Source of the DNA: Halorubrum sp. BV1
GTDB taxonomy: Archaea; Halobacteriota; Halobacteria; Halobacteriales; Haloferacaceae
NCBI RefSeq assembly: GCF_000746205.1
Contig: NZ_JQKV01000001.1
Location: forward strand, 50,814-114,813
DNA: 64,000 nucleotides
Reading direction: 5' to 3'
A program made the position numbers and the translations under genes. Positions within the stretch are counted from its first letter, which is position 1; every line of letters starts with the position of its first letter. The notes beneath the pieces are model-generated. The model was not told where the DNA came from, searched no databases, and saw only the letters and a list, made by a program, of their open reading frames with translations. Below, in pieces: positions 25,638 through 34,385 of the stretch.

Positions 25638-26897
25638 ATGAGTAAGACAGAATCTCAGACGACGAGCGGAGAGACGAAGACGACGAACAGCGACGCAGAG
25701 TGGACGCCAGAGCGGTGGGGCTACGGCTGGGGCGAAGGCACCCAGCAGGGTCGCAACGGTAGCGACGAGCCCGCACCGGAGTGGTGGACCGACGCCTACG
25801 AGATGCGGATGCGCTTCGGGATTCCGGAGTTCGACCCGGACGCGTTCGAGTACGATGTTTACCCGGATGTGCTGATCCACGAGAAGCCAGCCGAGCGAAC
25901 ATCGAGCGCGGGCGGCACGGACTGGCTCAAGGTCGGCGAGCGCGGGTGCGGGAAGTCGACGGACAACCTGCACTGGTCGTGCCGGCTGATGGACGAAAAC
26001 GACGAGAAGGTCATCTGGCGCGGTTCACCGAACAGGTCGGAGTGGACACCGTTCGCGGACTGGGCGACCGTGTGGCTGCCGCGTCACTCAGGCGTCGACG
26101 CGCGCTGGGTGTTCGAGGACGACACGCGCGAGCCGGAGTCGATCGGCTCCCTCGACGACATCGCACGGTCGGTGCGCTACTACGACGACGTGCTCGATCT
26201 CGTCGACCAACTCGGCGACCACCCGGCGGGGACGTTCAACGTGGTCTACCCTGACGCGAGCTTTAGCGGCTGTTCGGAGATCTCGCGGAAGAGCAGCCGG
26301 GTGTCTGGAACGCTGCCGTTCACGCCCGAGTGGATTGCTGGAGAGGATGACGAACCGACGCCGCTGACCCACTGGTGGTTCGCGTTCATGCTGGCGCGGA
26401 TCGAGTTCGCGAACTCGAACGGCTGGTGGTCGTGGATGTTCGACGAGGCGGCGGATCTCGTCCCGCCGAGCGTTGAGCAGGACGAACACAAGACGCACTC
26501 GAAGCTGATGCTGTTCCGGAACCTGATGCAGGACTCGCGACGGTCGCGCTTCAGCGTCTACCTGACGATCCACCGGGAGAGCCAGATCAACTGGCGCGTT
26601 CGCGAAGAGCACATGTGGCGCGTCGATATGCCGGACAGCACGCCGAACCCGCGCCGAAAGTCGAAGCGGTCGATTCCTCACGGGTTCTCAACCGTGCCGA
26701 TGATCTCTGACATCATGTCCGACCGGCAGATCGGACAGGCGCTGATGTTCAACGAGCGGAACTTCTCGCTCTACCAGTGGAGCGACATCAAAGCGGACGA
26801 CGACGGGGAGGGGGTGTTGAAGCTCGGACTCGGTGAGCCGACGTCCACTCCGAGCATCGACGAAGCACAGCGAGATCTCAGCGAGGTGAGCGAGTGA
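25638..26897 (+). CDS. P-loop ATPase of HerA/FtsK-like type (packaging or transfer ATPase)
   Basis: A 419-residue ATPase. Walker A is GERGCGKST (residues 100-108) and Walker B is WSWMFDEAADLV with Asp269-Glu270. A later motif (RFSVYLTIHRESQINWRV) fits the polar strand after Walker B in HerA/FtsK/VirD4-like motors. Such enzymes pack viral DNA in membrane-containing viruses or pump DNA in conjugation. It is the only motor in the structural operon, so it probably moves DNA into or across the particle membrane. A Zot-like assembly ATPase is an alternative. Confidence 0.8.
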   Translation: MSKTESQTTSGETKTTNSDAEWTPERWGYGWGEGTQQGRNGSDEPAPEWWTDAYEMRMRFGIPEFDPDAFEYDVYPDVLIHEKPAERTSSAGGTDWLKVGERGCGKSTDNLHWSCRLMDENDEKVIWRGSPNRSEWTPFADWATVWLPRHSGVDARWVFEDDTREPESIGSLDDIARSVRYYDDVLDLVDQLGDHPAGTFNVVYPDASFSGCSEISRKSSRVSGTLPFTPEWIAGEDDEPTPLTHWWFAFMLARIEFANSNGWWSWMFDEAADLVPPSVEQDEHKTHSKLMLFRNLMQDSRRSRFSVYLTIHRESQINWRVREEHMWRVDMPDSTPNPRRKSKRSIPHGFSTVPMISDIMSDRQIGQALMFNERNFSLYQWSDIKADDDGEGVLKLGLGEPTSTPSIDEAQRDLSEVSE

Positions 26898-27121
26898 TGC
26901 AGCTGACATCGAGAGACGGCACGGGTTCGAGGCTCGCGACCGCGATCGCGGCGGCGCGCCGCCGGCCGGCGCTCCTCATACGCGCGCGTATCCGGAATCC
27001 GATGCGTGCGTGCCCCCGGGGTATCCGCGATAACCCCACCGGCGTGGCCGCCCGCGCAAACTGCGCCGGCCTGCCCGTGCGTGGGGTTCGCGCGCAGTCG
27101 AGCGGAGGTGAGCGCACGTGA
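26897..27121 (+). CDS. Arg-rich small protein bridging the ATPase and surface-protein genes
   Basis: A 74-residue ORF (MQLTSRDGTGSRLATAIAAA) with very many Arg residues and Cys in the second half. Its ATG overlaps the ATPase stop (TGATG) and its TGA overlaps the GTG start of the next gene (GTGA). That coupling is hard to get by chance, but the composition is unusual, so the ORF could also be spacer that merely stays open. If real it is a basic, possibly nucleic-acid-binding protein. Confidence 0.45.
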   Translation: MQLTSRDGTGSRLATAIAAARRRPALLIRARIRNPMRACPRGIRDNPTGVAARANCAGLPVRGVRAQSSGGERT

Positions 27122-30100
27122 AACGCGCGCTTGTGGCGGCACTCGCGGTCATGCTCGTGCTCGCGCCTGTCGTTCCGTTCGCTGCGGTCGGACCAGCCGC
27201 AGCCGCGCCGGCAGGGATGGCAACGATCCCGGACGCGAACGTCGCCGAGGACGTTCCTGACGGCGAAACGCTCGCGCTCTCGGCGAGTGAACTCAAAGGC
27301 GGCGTGCTCGCGAGTGACCATGCCGACTCCCTAGAGGTCATCCTGACGACCGCGGACCACGCACCGACGGTGATGGACGGTGACACCGCCTCGGTCACAG
27401 GCGACGGGATGGCGGTCGTGCTTCGGGACGATACCGAATCGGCCGGTCGTGAAGTCGCTCTCGACGCCGGGAAGCTGCAGGAAGCACTCGGCTACCGGCC
27501 GCAGGCGATCCACGGGACGCACGAGGATGGCAGCGAGTGGACGGCGAGCGCGGAGTACGTTGACGGCTACCTCGTGTTCGACGTGCCGCACTTCTCGGAC
27601 AACACGGTCACGTTCAGTGGTCGCGTCGACGTGTCGCTGGATTCGGCGACCTCGGGAACGACCGCGACGTGGGAGCTGTCGGACTACGATGCTGCCTCTA
27701 ATGTGACGATCAATACGACGGGCGTCACTAACTCAGAGACGCAGTCGGTAACGGGGACAGGAGGGTCGTCTGGTCACTCGGATAGCTTGTCTGTGTCTGG
27801 GACGCAAGATCCAACAGGCCCTGATGGATCCGGGGCTCCGGTGATTAGTCTGGATGTCACAGGAGGAGGTCCGACAGTCGACACCGCATATGCCTCGGGG
27901 AGCAACTCTGCCCCGCTGTATGGAGCAAAAAACGGCAATCCAATTGAGTCGTCATTTTTGCACTCAAACCCACCAGATGCGATTAGTGGAGTCAGCGTGA
28001 GTGGCGGCCGGTTTAACGGCGTGCCAACCGGCACAATTGACATTTACGTTGATACTGGACCGATTGATGGCACGAAGACCGATGGGATACTCGTTGCGTC
28101 GGGTGTCGAGATGCAAGACTCACCAGCAACCTACAATTTCGATCAGGTTGTTGACGCGAGTAATGCTGATCAGGTCCACGTCTCGTTTGTCACAAAACAG
28201 GTCGATCAGTCAGATCACTATGTGTACGCTTTCGCGGATACTGGATCGGCCTCAGAGACAGCCTTCACAGCGACGACCGGGGACAGTTATAATGGCTACA
28301 TCCAAGGGGGACTAGAGGCAGCGACGGCGGACAATGTAGTCGTCTCAACGGATGACGGTGCGAGTGCAGATTTCGGGACGATAACCGGATCTGGACACTC
28401 TCAGGCAATTGATTTCGGTTTAGACACCTCCTCGATCTCAGTCGAGTCGACAAACAATGCGACGATCGATTACCAAGTCAGCTACGACGTATTCGTTGAC
28501 ACACAGGATCCCGTCGTGGAATTGAACGGTAACTCGACGACGGTCCACTCGGGAACGCTGGCCGACGGCGAGACCGCCACGGCGACCATCCCGAAAGAGC
28601 AGCTGCAAGAGGGCACGAACACGCTGAACCTCTCGCTCGGTGACGGCTCGCTGTCGGCCGACGCACCGGAGATGCGCGCGAACCTCGAAGCGAGCCACGA
28701 GGCCTCGGACAAGATCTCGGTCGGCTACTCCGCGACGACGTTCGAGGAGAGCTACAACGTCAGCCACACGTACGCGGCCGAAACTTCGGACGCGCAGGTC
28801 ACGATCCCGTTCGAATCCTCACGCGTGGTCGGTGTGAAAAACGTCGAGTACCAGATCGACGGCGGCGGCTGGCAGCGCGTCGGGGCGGATAACTACCGCT
28901 TCGACGGCACGACCGTCGACATCTACGTCAGCGATGCGGTCGGCGGCGCGGTGCCCGCCGGCTCCACCGTCGACGTGAGAGCGACCGGCCGGAAGATGTC
29001 GGTTGGGAACGGCGCGGTCACGATCACCGACCCGACAGCGCCACACGAGGAACTCGACACACAGCTGCGCATCGACGAGCGGAGCGAAGGCTTCCATGTG
29101 AACGTCGGCCCGACTGACGACGGCGACCGCGTGCACTACTCGTACTCGGATGTCTTCCCGACCGAGGACTACGTCGTCATCGACGCGACCGGCGCGCAGA
29201 AGATGTACCTCCCGAACTCGAAGACGGGAGATACCTTCCGCGTGAAGCACTTGGAGACGCGAGTCGTCGCCGAGCAGGGTGACGTGCGGATCGACGTGGT
29301 CGAGCCGGGAGAGAATCCCGAGCTCGACGTGTCACCCGGTCCGGGTGGCGATGGCGATCCGGTGACTGTCGAATACTACAACACCGAGTCCGGTGTGACG
29401 TACCTGCTGAATAGTCTCGCTCGGTCGATCGTCGTCGACAGCGACGTGGCGAACTCGCCGGCGATCTTCGAGGACGACGACTCGGAGGACACGTGGCAGA
29501 TCCTCCGTGACTCCGGGACCAGCGACTCGGACTCTGGAGGCGTCGTCGGTCAGTTCCGAGAGCGAGCCGGTGCGACGGTCGGGAGCATCTCGACCCCGTC
29601 CGGAGTCGGCGGCGGCCAGCTACTCCTACTCGGCCTGCTCGGAATCGGCGGGATCGTCGCGTTCCGCCGCTTGGAGCCGTTCGGCGGCCGTGGCGTCGCT
29701 GCCGGGGAGCGTGCCGCACAGAGAGCAGGGAGTGGGACGCTCTCCGGGCTACAGGGACTGCTCGGCTACATGGGCAAAGTGGTGAGCGTCGTCGCCTCGA
29801 ACCGTCGCGCATCGGTCGCGACCGGTGTCGTCGCGGCGATCGTGGCGGCACGCGTCGGGCTGTTCCAGCTCCCGGACGGCGTTGGTATCCTGATCGTCGT
29901 CTCGGGCGTCCCGATCGCGTCGTACCTCGTGCTGCGTCGGTCGGACGCGGTCAGCCAGCGCGTGTGGCTCGCGTCGACGATCGTCGCAGTCGTGCTCGGA
30001 CTGGAGTTCGTCGCGCCGGGCACCATCCAGACCGCCATCGAGCAGCTGACGAGTGAGCAGGTCGCGCCGCTGCTGATACTCGTCGGCGCTGGCGGGCTCT

Positions 30101-30165
30101 ACCTCTGGTACCGTGCCCGACAGTCTGACCGACCGGTCTTCAACGTCGTCACACGGAGGGACTGA
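27118..30165 (+). CDS. Large surface protein with C-terminal membrane segments, likely spike or adhesin
   Basis: A 1015-residue protein. A signal peptide (RALVAALAVMLVLAPVVPFA) is followed by about 800 residues of acidic, Thr/Ser/Gly/Val-rich beta structure. A first membrane helix lies near residue 840 (GGGQLLLLGLLGIGGIVAF), and more hydrophobic segments run to the C-terminus (VATGVVAAIVAARVGLF, GILIVVSGVPIASYLVL, VAPLLILVGAGGLYLWY). The part encoded by about 27690-28500 has visibly lower GC and different codon choice than both sides, as if a domain had been replaced. It is the largest protein of the operon and the best candidate for host attachment or fusion. Confidence 0.75.
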   Translation: MKRALVAALAVMLVLAPVVPFAAVGPAAAAPAGMATIPDANVAEDVPDGETLALSASELKGGVLASDHADSLEVILTTADHAPTVMDGDTASVTGDGMAVVLRDDTESAGREVALDAGKLQEALGYRPQAIHGTHEDGSEWTASAEYVDGYLVFDVPHFSDNTVTFSGRVDVSLDSATSGTTATWELSDYDAASNVTINTTGVTNSETQSVTGTGGSSGHSDSLSVSGTQDPTGPDGSGAPVISLDVTGGGPTVDTAYASGSNSAPLYGAKNGNPIESSFLHSNPPDAISGVSVSGGRFNGVPTGTIDIYVDTGPIDGTKTDGILVASGVEMQDSPATYNFDQVVDASNADQVHVSFVTKQVDQSDHYVYAFADTGSASETAFTATTGDSYNGYIQGGLEAATADNVVVSTDDGASADFGTITGSGHSQAIDFGLDTSSISVESTNNATIDYQVSYDVFVDTQDPVVELNGNSTTVHSGTLADGETATATIPKEQLQEGTNTLNLSLGDGSLSADAPEMRANLEASHEASDKISVGYSATTFEESYNVSHTYAAETSDAQVTIPFESSRVVGVKNVEYQIDGGGWQRVGADNYRFDGTTVDIYVSDAVGGAVPAGSTVDVRATGRKMSVGNGAVTITDPTAPHEELDTQLRIDERSEGFHVNVGPTDDGDRVHYSYSDVFPTEDYVVIDATGAQKMYLPNSKTGDTFRVKHLETRVVAEQGDVRIDVVEPGENPELDVSPGPGGDGDPVTVEYYNTESGVTYLLNSLARSIVVDSDVANSPAIFEDDDSEDTWQILRDSGTSDSDSGGVVGQFRERAGATVGSISTPSGVGGGQLLLLGLLGIGGIVAFRRLEPFGGRGVAAGERAAQRAGSGTLSGLQGLLGYMGKVVSVVASNRRASVATGVVAAIVAARVGLFQLPDGVGILIVVSGVPIASYLVLRRSDAVSQRVWLASTIVAVVLGLEFVAPGTIQTAIEQLTSEQVAPLLILVGAGGLYLWYRARQSDRPVFNVVTRRD

Positions 30166-30168
30166 CTG

Positions 30169-30438
30169 ATGCTTCCCGGACCCTTCGCAGGTGGCGTTGA
30201 CGCGGTGATCAGTCTCGCGACCGGCAACGGGATTCAGGCCGGCATGTTCGCGACGGCGCTGCTGCTCATCTGGCGCGGCCATCGAGTGCTCGCGATTCTG
30301 CAGTCGGTGCTGGAGACAATTCGAATCGGCTTCATCGCGGCTGCCGGCGTCGCACTGCTAGTCTTGGTCGCGATCGGCGCGGGCTGGATCTCTGTGGCGT
30401 CCCTTCCGGCTGTACCGTCGCTGCCGCTTCCGCTGTGA
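30169..30438 (+). CDS. Small two-helix membrane protein, last gene of the structural operon
   Basis: An 89-residue protein with two membrane segments (GIQAGMFATALLLIWRGH and IRIGFIAAAGVALLVLVAIG) and a Pro/Leu-rich end. It starts 3 bp after the surface protein stop. The plus-strand operon ends here and faces a minus-strand operon. Confidence 0.62.
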   Translation: MLPGPFAGGVDAVISLATGNGIQAGMFATALLLIWRGHRVLAILQSVLETIRIGFIAAAGVALLVLVAIGAGWISVASLPAVPSLPLPL

Positions 30439-30837
30439 GTACCGGCTAAGACTTGCGGGCTGTTTCTCGCGCCGTGCTGGCGCGCTGAGAGCGTTCGGGG
30501 AGGAACGAGGGGTAGACTACTAATTGACGACTGCAGATAGGTGGTCGATGATTTCCTGCTGGCTCATACCTATCCCGGACGCGAGGGCAACGTTTCGAGT
30601 GCGGTGTGGGGGGTGCTGTGCTGAAGGCTGTGGTCTTTTTTCTGGATGTCCCTTTTAGGGACACTCGCTAAGGGGATCTTCCGATCCAGTAAGAAGGAAG
30701 ATCGCCGCCGGTGGCGGTTGCACGGTTGAGACCCACGAAACGAACGGACGACGGACTCCACCAGAAACAGGGGTTACGCGGACGGGTATTTAAAGAAACG
30801 ACCTACGGAGTAGTGTTGCCACTCACGAGTCACCGCG
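30439..30837. other. Convergent intergenic region between structural and right-end operons
   Basis: About 400 bp separate the two converging operons. No ORF here reads like a protein. It contains a T-tract and a hairpin (30634-30663) and, near 30783-30792, a GGGTATTTAAAG box that looks like a promoter facing the minus-strand genes or serving an unseen short transcript. Confidence 0.5.
30634..30663 (+). terminator. T-tract and hairpin, likely terminator of the structural operon
   Basis: A run of T (TCTTTTTTCT, 30634-30643) is followed by the 7-bp hairpin TGTCCCT-TTT-AGGGACA (30647-30663). Poly-T tracts end archaeal transcription. The site lies about 200 bp after the last structural gene, in the convergent gap. 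Confidence 0.5.
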
Positions 30838-32448
30838 CTACCAGCCGATGATCGACCCCACGCGACGACCCTTGATGTCGGTCCCACCGCGGACATCGGC
30901 CTCGACGCGGAACTCTTTGAACGTCAGCGCGTCCCGCCCGGTCGACGTCCACGCGCCGAGCCCGGCTTCGAGGACACGCTCGACGTACGGTTCCTGGAGC
31001 GAGCGCAACTCCGAGAGGACGGCGTCGAAGCGGAGCGTCTGCGCCTCGCGGCCCTCGTAAACGTTCACGAGCCGCGAGCCGTACTTCGCCATCCACTTCT
31101 CCAGCGCGCTGTCCGCACGCGACCGGAGGTCGATGTTCGCGAGTTCGGCGACGCGGTCTACGGTCGACTCCTTCAGCTCGTCGAGGCGCTCCACCATCCC
31201 GACGATCTCCTGGCGGATCTTCTCCGAGGTGAACTTCACCATCCCGCGGTCGCTCTTCACGACCTCGTTCATCTCGTCGAGGACGCGGTAGATGGTCGAG
31301 ACAGAGCTGTCGGTGGCGTCGGCGAGATCTCGGTAGTGCTTCCGACCGCCGTCGGTCGCGACCTCTTCGAGGACGTCCTTCCCCGTCGGCGTGAGGTCGT
31401 CGAGGACGTGGAGCAGCATCGACTCCTGCTGAGCTTCGAGCGCCGGCGTCGGGTCGGACCGGCGCGCGACCTCGACGTCGGACGCGGCCACCGCAAAGTG
31501 CGAGTCGGAGACGTAGGTCATCGGCTCCGGCTCGGTGGGGACGTCGGCCCACTCCAGCGTGTTCACGAGGACATCTTCGAGCTGGCGGCGGAGCTCGTCA
31601 CGCTCGCTCCACGGTCGGGATTCACCGTCGATCGACCGGTGGAACGCGACACCGTACTTCGGCGACGACAGCGGGTCGTCTTCAGTTTCCTCGCTGCGGA
31701 CGTGCTTCGGGTGGTACGTCTTCAGCCGGCAGCCGGCGGAGAGGTCAGGTCCGAGCTTCGCGAGCGCCGACGGCGGGAGATCGAACGCGTGGCGGTAGCC
31801 GACGATCTCGGTGTTGTCGGCCTTGTAGATCCACTCGATCCCCTGCTCGTCGGCGAGCAGATGCATCAACCGGTACATGATCCCGTCCGAGCGAACGAGC
31901 TTCTGCGCGTACTGGCGCCGAAGGCGGACGTAGTACTCGACGGTCGTGATGTTGCTCGACGGGAGCGGCTGGCGGAGGTACGACGCGTTGATGTCGACAC
32001 CAGCGGCGTCAGCCAACGAGTCGATCGCCTGCCGGAGCAGCCACGGAACGCGGTCGAGGGAGACGTTGCTGCTCTGTGCGAAGACATCGAGTCCCTCACC
32101 GCCGGGCCACGGGATCGACTTGCTGTCGCCGTCGGGGCCGCGCATGTCGTCGTACCGGGCGCGGATCTGGAAGTGTGCCTTCGCCTTGCCGGGTCCCTCC
32201 AAGTGGAGCTCCCAGTCGCGGAGGACGTCCCGCTGGATGGAGTCCGATGGACGCGGCGCGATCGCGGAGTCGGAGTAGCCGATCTCGACGTGCCACGGCT
32301 CGCCGTCGATCTCGGTCGTGACCTCACCGTGGCCGTCGAGTTCGTGGATGACGAGGTTCCGGAGCGTCCAGTAGGGCGAGAGGTCGTTCTCCCCGAAGTG
32401 GAGGTAGGCCTTCGACTCGTGGACGTGCGGGCGGATGTGCTCACGCAT
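30838..32448 (-). CDS. DUF7845-like haloarchaeal element protein with winged helix
   Basis: A 536-residue protein of a type I associate with haloarchaeal viruses and plasmids (DUF7845-like, from memory). The N-terminal 300 residues are a mixed domain starting REHIRPHVHESKAYLHFGEN. Residues about 355-420 hold a winged helix (LTPTGKDVLEEVATDGGRKH, then STIYRVLDEMNEVVKSDRG). The end is helical and strand-rich. I chose the ATG at 32448 because it overlaps the stop of the gene before (TGATG). It is the last and largest gene of the right-end operon; a replication or control role is likely but not shown. Confidence 0.7.
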   Translation of the reverse strand: MREHIRPHVHESKAYLHFGENDLSPYWTLRNLVIHELDGHGEVTTEIDGEPWHVEIGYSDSAIAPRPSDSIQRDVLRDWELHLEGPGKAKAHFQIRARYDDMRGPDGDSKSIPWPGGEGLDVFAQSSNVSLDRVPWLLRQAIDSLADAAGVDINASYLRQPLPSSNITTVEYYVRLRRQYAQKLVRSDGIMYRLMHLLADEQGIEWIYKADNTEIVGYRHAFDLPPSALAKLGPDLSAGCRLKTYHPKHVRSEETEDDPLSSPKYGVAFHRSIDGESRPWSERDELRRQLEDVLVNTLEWADVPTEPEPMTYVSDSHFAVAASDVEVARRSDPTPALEAQQESMLLHVLDDLTPTGKDVLEEVATDGGRKHYRDLADATDSSVSTIYRVLDEMNEVVKSDRGMVKFTSEKIRQEIVGMVERLDELKESTVDRVAELANIDLRSRADSALEKWMAKYGSRLVNVYEGREAQTLRFDAVLSELRSLQEPYVERVLEAGLGAWTSTGRDALTFKEFRVEADVRGGTDIKGRRVGSIIGW

Positions 32449-32822
32449 CAGAGCTCGACCTCCTTCCGGGGGACGACGACAGCGTCGCGCTCGCCGGCGG
32501 TGAAGACGGCGACGAGCGGTACCCACGGATCGGTGACCTCAAGCGTAGGATCACCCGGCTCGCGCTCCGATGGATCGAACACATCGACAGAGGCGTGTTC
32601 CGGCGCGATCGCGAGGACGTAGCGGCCGTCTTTCCAGCCACGAACCGGGATGGCATCGGACTGAACGTCGTTGATGTGCTTGCCGGCGATACGCCGACGC
32701 GGGATGAGTGCGGTCCCTAGCGGCTCACTGACGGCGTCCTTAGTGAATGGGTTCGCCGGGACACGATCGCCGTCAACCCACCGGATGATCGGCCGGCAGA
32801 GGCGGACCTGATCGAGACGCAT
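32448..32822 (-). CDS. Hypothetical protein of the right-end operon
   Basis: A 124-residue soluble protein (MRLDQVRLCRPIIRW) rich in Val, Pro and Asp with a strand-like pattern. Its start and stop both sit in TGATG overlaps with neighbours, which supports this start. No family is recognised. Confidence 0.6.
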   Translation of the reverse strand: MRLDQVRLCRPIIRWVDGDRVPANPFTKDAVSEPLGTALIPRRRIAGKHINDVQSDAIPVRGWKDGRYVLAIAPEHASVDVFDPSEREPGDPTLEVTDPWVPLVAVFTAGERDAVVVPRKEVEL

Positions 32823-33298
32823 CACTCCACCTCCGCGGGGTCGAAGACGTTGCTCCAGGTGAGCTGGGCCTTCTTACCTCTCCCGTCGAGTTCGTCACGC
32901 CAGCTCGCGTTCGCGTCGACGAGCCCGCCGGCGCTGCGAGCGGGAACGACCTTCATCGCGATGGGCGTCCGCTCCGGGTACGGCTCGCAGACAACGAAGA
33001 GGTAGACACCGCTCCTCTCGACCAGCGTTTCGTGCTGTTGATTCCGGAGCTTGAACCGGCCGCGGCGCTGGTCGGCGGTCTGCACGACCATCGTGCTCTT
33101 GATTTCGACGGGGAGGCCGGCCTCGACGACGCAGAGTCCGTGGAAGGGCAACTCGGCAGAGGGCCAGACGGCGGTCTCGGCGATCGCGTCCCAGTGCTCC
33201 TCGCCGGAGGTGGGTTCGAGGGCGTCGACAGCGTCGAGAACGTGGTGCTCGGCGTTGTGACCGGCACGCTTCGCGGCAGCGAGCGTCTCGCTGCTCAT
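32822..33298 (-). CDS. Putative PD-(D/E)XK-type nuclease
   Basis: A 158-residue protein. GHNAEHHVLDAVDAL near residue 13, then FHGLCVVEAGLPVEIKSTMV with E-x-K, resembles the core of small PD-(D/E)XK nucleases such as Holliday-junction resolvases. Supporting strands (GVYLFVVCEP, IAMKVVPA) follow. It lies in a coupled operon (ATGA and TGATG overlaps). It could cut DNA during replication or packaging; the motif match is by eye only. Confidence 0.55.
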   Translation of the reverse strand: MSSETLAAAKRAGHNAEHHVLDAVDALEPTSGEEHWDAIAETAVWPSAELPFHGLCVVEAGLPVEIKSTMVVQTADQRRGRFKLRNQQHETLVERSGVYLFVVCEPYPERTPIAMKVVPARSAGGLVDANASWRDELDGRGKKAQLTWSNVFDPAEVE

Positions 33299-33465
33299 CC
33301 TTCTAACCTCCCGGGCATCCGAAGCTCCCAGGTGGTCGTCCAGACTTTGACGTTCACGTCACCACCAGCGTAGGCCCACACGGTCGCGCCGAGAAGATGC
33401 TCGCGACCGATCGCCTTCCGGCGTCGATCAGTGCCGTCTCCGTATTCCGCACCACCCTCAGTCAT
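33295..33465 (-). CDS. Short hypothetical protein of the right-end operon
   Basis: A 56-residue protein (MTEGGAEYGDGTDRRRK) with a strand-rich C-terminal half (VNVKVWTTTWELRMP). It overlaps the gene before by 8 bp and the nuclease-like gene after by 4 bp. The start at 33465 is the most probable of several. The function is unknown. Confidence 0.5.
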   Translation of the reverse strand: MTEGGAEYGDGTDRRRKAIGREHLLGATVWAYAGGDVNVKVWTTTWELRMPGRLEG

Positions 33466-33823
33466 CGTTGAGGGCCTCCTGTAGGGCAGGGTACCAACGC
33501 TCCATCCGCTTCCGACAGGTGTCGCAAGTGATCTTTTGCTCAACGTCACCCGATACTGGGGGCTCCTGCGCCTGCTGCGTGACGTACGAGCCCGGATCGC
33601 AAAGATAGGTATCTGCGCCGCGGGATAACCGTCCGTCGCTAAACGGTTCTTTAACGTGGAGGTGGATTACCGTGTCTGCTGCGCGTCCATCGCCCCAACT
33701 CCCGCGCGAAAGGCCGGATCTACGTACTTTGATCGCAGTCCCAAACTCGAATGGGATTTCGTATTTTGACCAGAAATCCTTAGCTTCGCGCAGTTGTCGA
33801 TCTCCGTCGGACTGATCAGACAT
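33458..33823 (-). CDS. Hypothetical protein with CxxC motif
   Basis: A 121-residue protein (MSDQSDGDRQLREAKDFW). It has a TYLCDPG segment and a C-terminal CDTCRKRMERW. These could form a zinc site, with His residues in VIHLHV. The codon pattern is slightly less GC-rich than its neighbours. Its start overlaps the gene before by 8 bp. Confidence 0.58.
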   Translation of the reverse strand: MSDQSDGDRQLREAKDFWSKYEIPFEFGTAIKVRRSGLSRGSWGDGRAADTVIHLHVKEPFSDGRLSRGADTYLCDPGSYVTQQAQEPPVSGDVEQKITCDTCRKRMERWYPALQEALNDD

Positions 33824-34385
33824 CAGCCGAGTCACCCCCGTGTAGAGCGGACCGCGCGTCAGCGTCCAACTCGTGAACTCCCTCGTGTGACCGGTACCAC
33901 GAGACGAACGCGCCGGCCGACGAGCGGTGTATCTCGATGGAGTCGCGAGGTTCGAGGTTGCGATCGACGGTCACGAAGCGGACCGTGCCGTCGTCGTCGT
34001 CGGGCTCCGCGCTGTCGAAGAGCGCATGCCCGTCGACACCGAGACCGACCCGGCACATCTTCTCGCCGTCGACGGCGATCTCCCCGGGGACCTCGTCGAC
34101 AGTGAGGAATCGGTCGCCGACGACCGCGTACACGTCGGGGTCTTCGACGCCCTCCAGGTCGCGCACGCGCTCCCAGATGTCCGGGTTGAGCTTCCGGTAC
34201 CGGGTGAGATGGTAGTCGCAGAGCGCCACGTCGCCGCCGATGTGGGGCCACGGGACGCGGTACTGCTGCTCGCGATCGCAGTGGTCCGACTGCTCACAGG
34301 TCTCGTCGGTGTCAACGACGCCGACATCGGGACGGAGGTTCGAGAGCGTCCGGCGCTCGAACGCTTCTCGTCCGTCAGTCGCCAT
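33816..34385 (-). CDS. Hypothetical protein of the right-end operon
   Basis: A 189-residue acidic protein (MATDGREAFERRTLSN). A possible zinc site is formed by CEQSDHCDRE and LCDYHLTRY. A strand-rich part follows (VYAVVGDRFLTVDE, FVTVDRNLEPRDSIEI). Overlaps on both sides place it in the operon. No family is recognised. Confidence 0.6.
   Translation of the reverse strand: MATDGREAFERRTLSNLRPDVGVVDTDETCEQSDHCDREQQYRVPWPHIGGDVALCDYHLTRYRKLNPDIWERVRDLEGVEDPDVYAVVGDRFLTVDEVPGEIAVDGEKMCRVGLGVDGHALFDSAEPDDDDGTVRFVTVDRNLEPRDSIEIHRSSAGAFVSWYRSHEGVHELDADARSALHGGDSADV

Noticed and set aside
25638..26897. Conjugation coupling protein as the main call for the ATPase
   Set aside because: No relaxase, VirB4 or other transfer gene is visible in the element, so a packaging or assembly ATPase is at least as likely.
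30446..30761. Two short minus-strand frames in the convergent gap
   Set aside because: Their translations are low quality, overlap each other and lie across the likely terminator.
32822..33298. Firm assignment as Holliday-junction resolvase
   Set aside because: Only the E-x-K part is clear and the acidic residue before it cannot be fixed by eye, so I left it as a putative nuclease.
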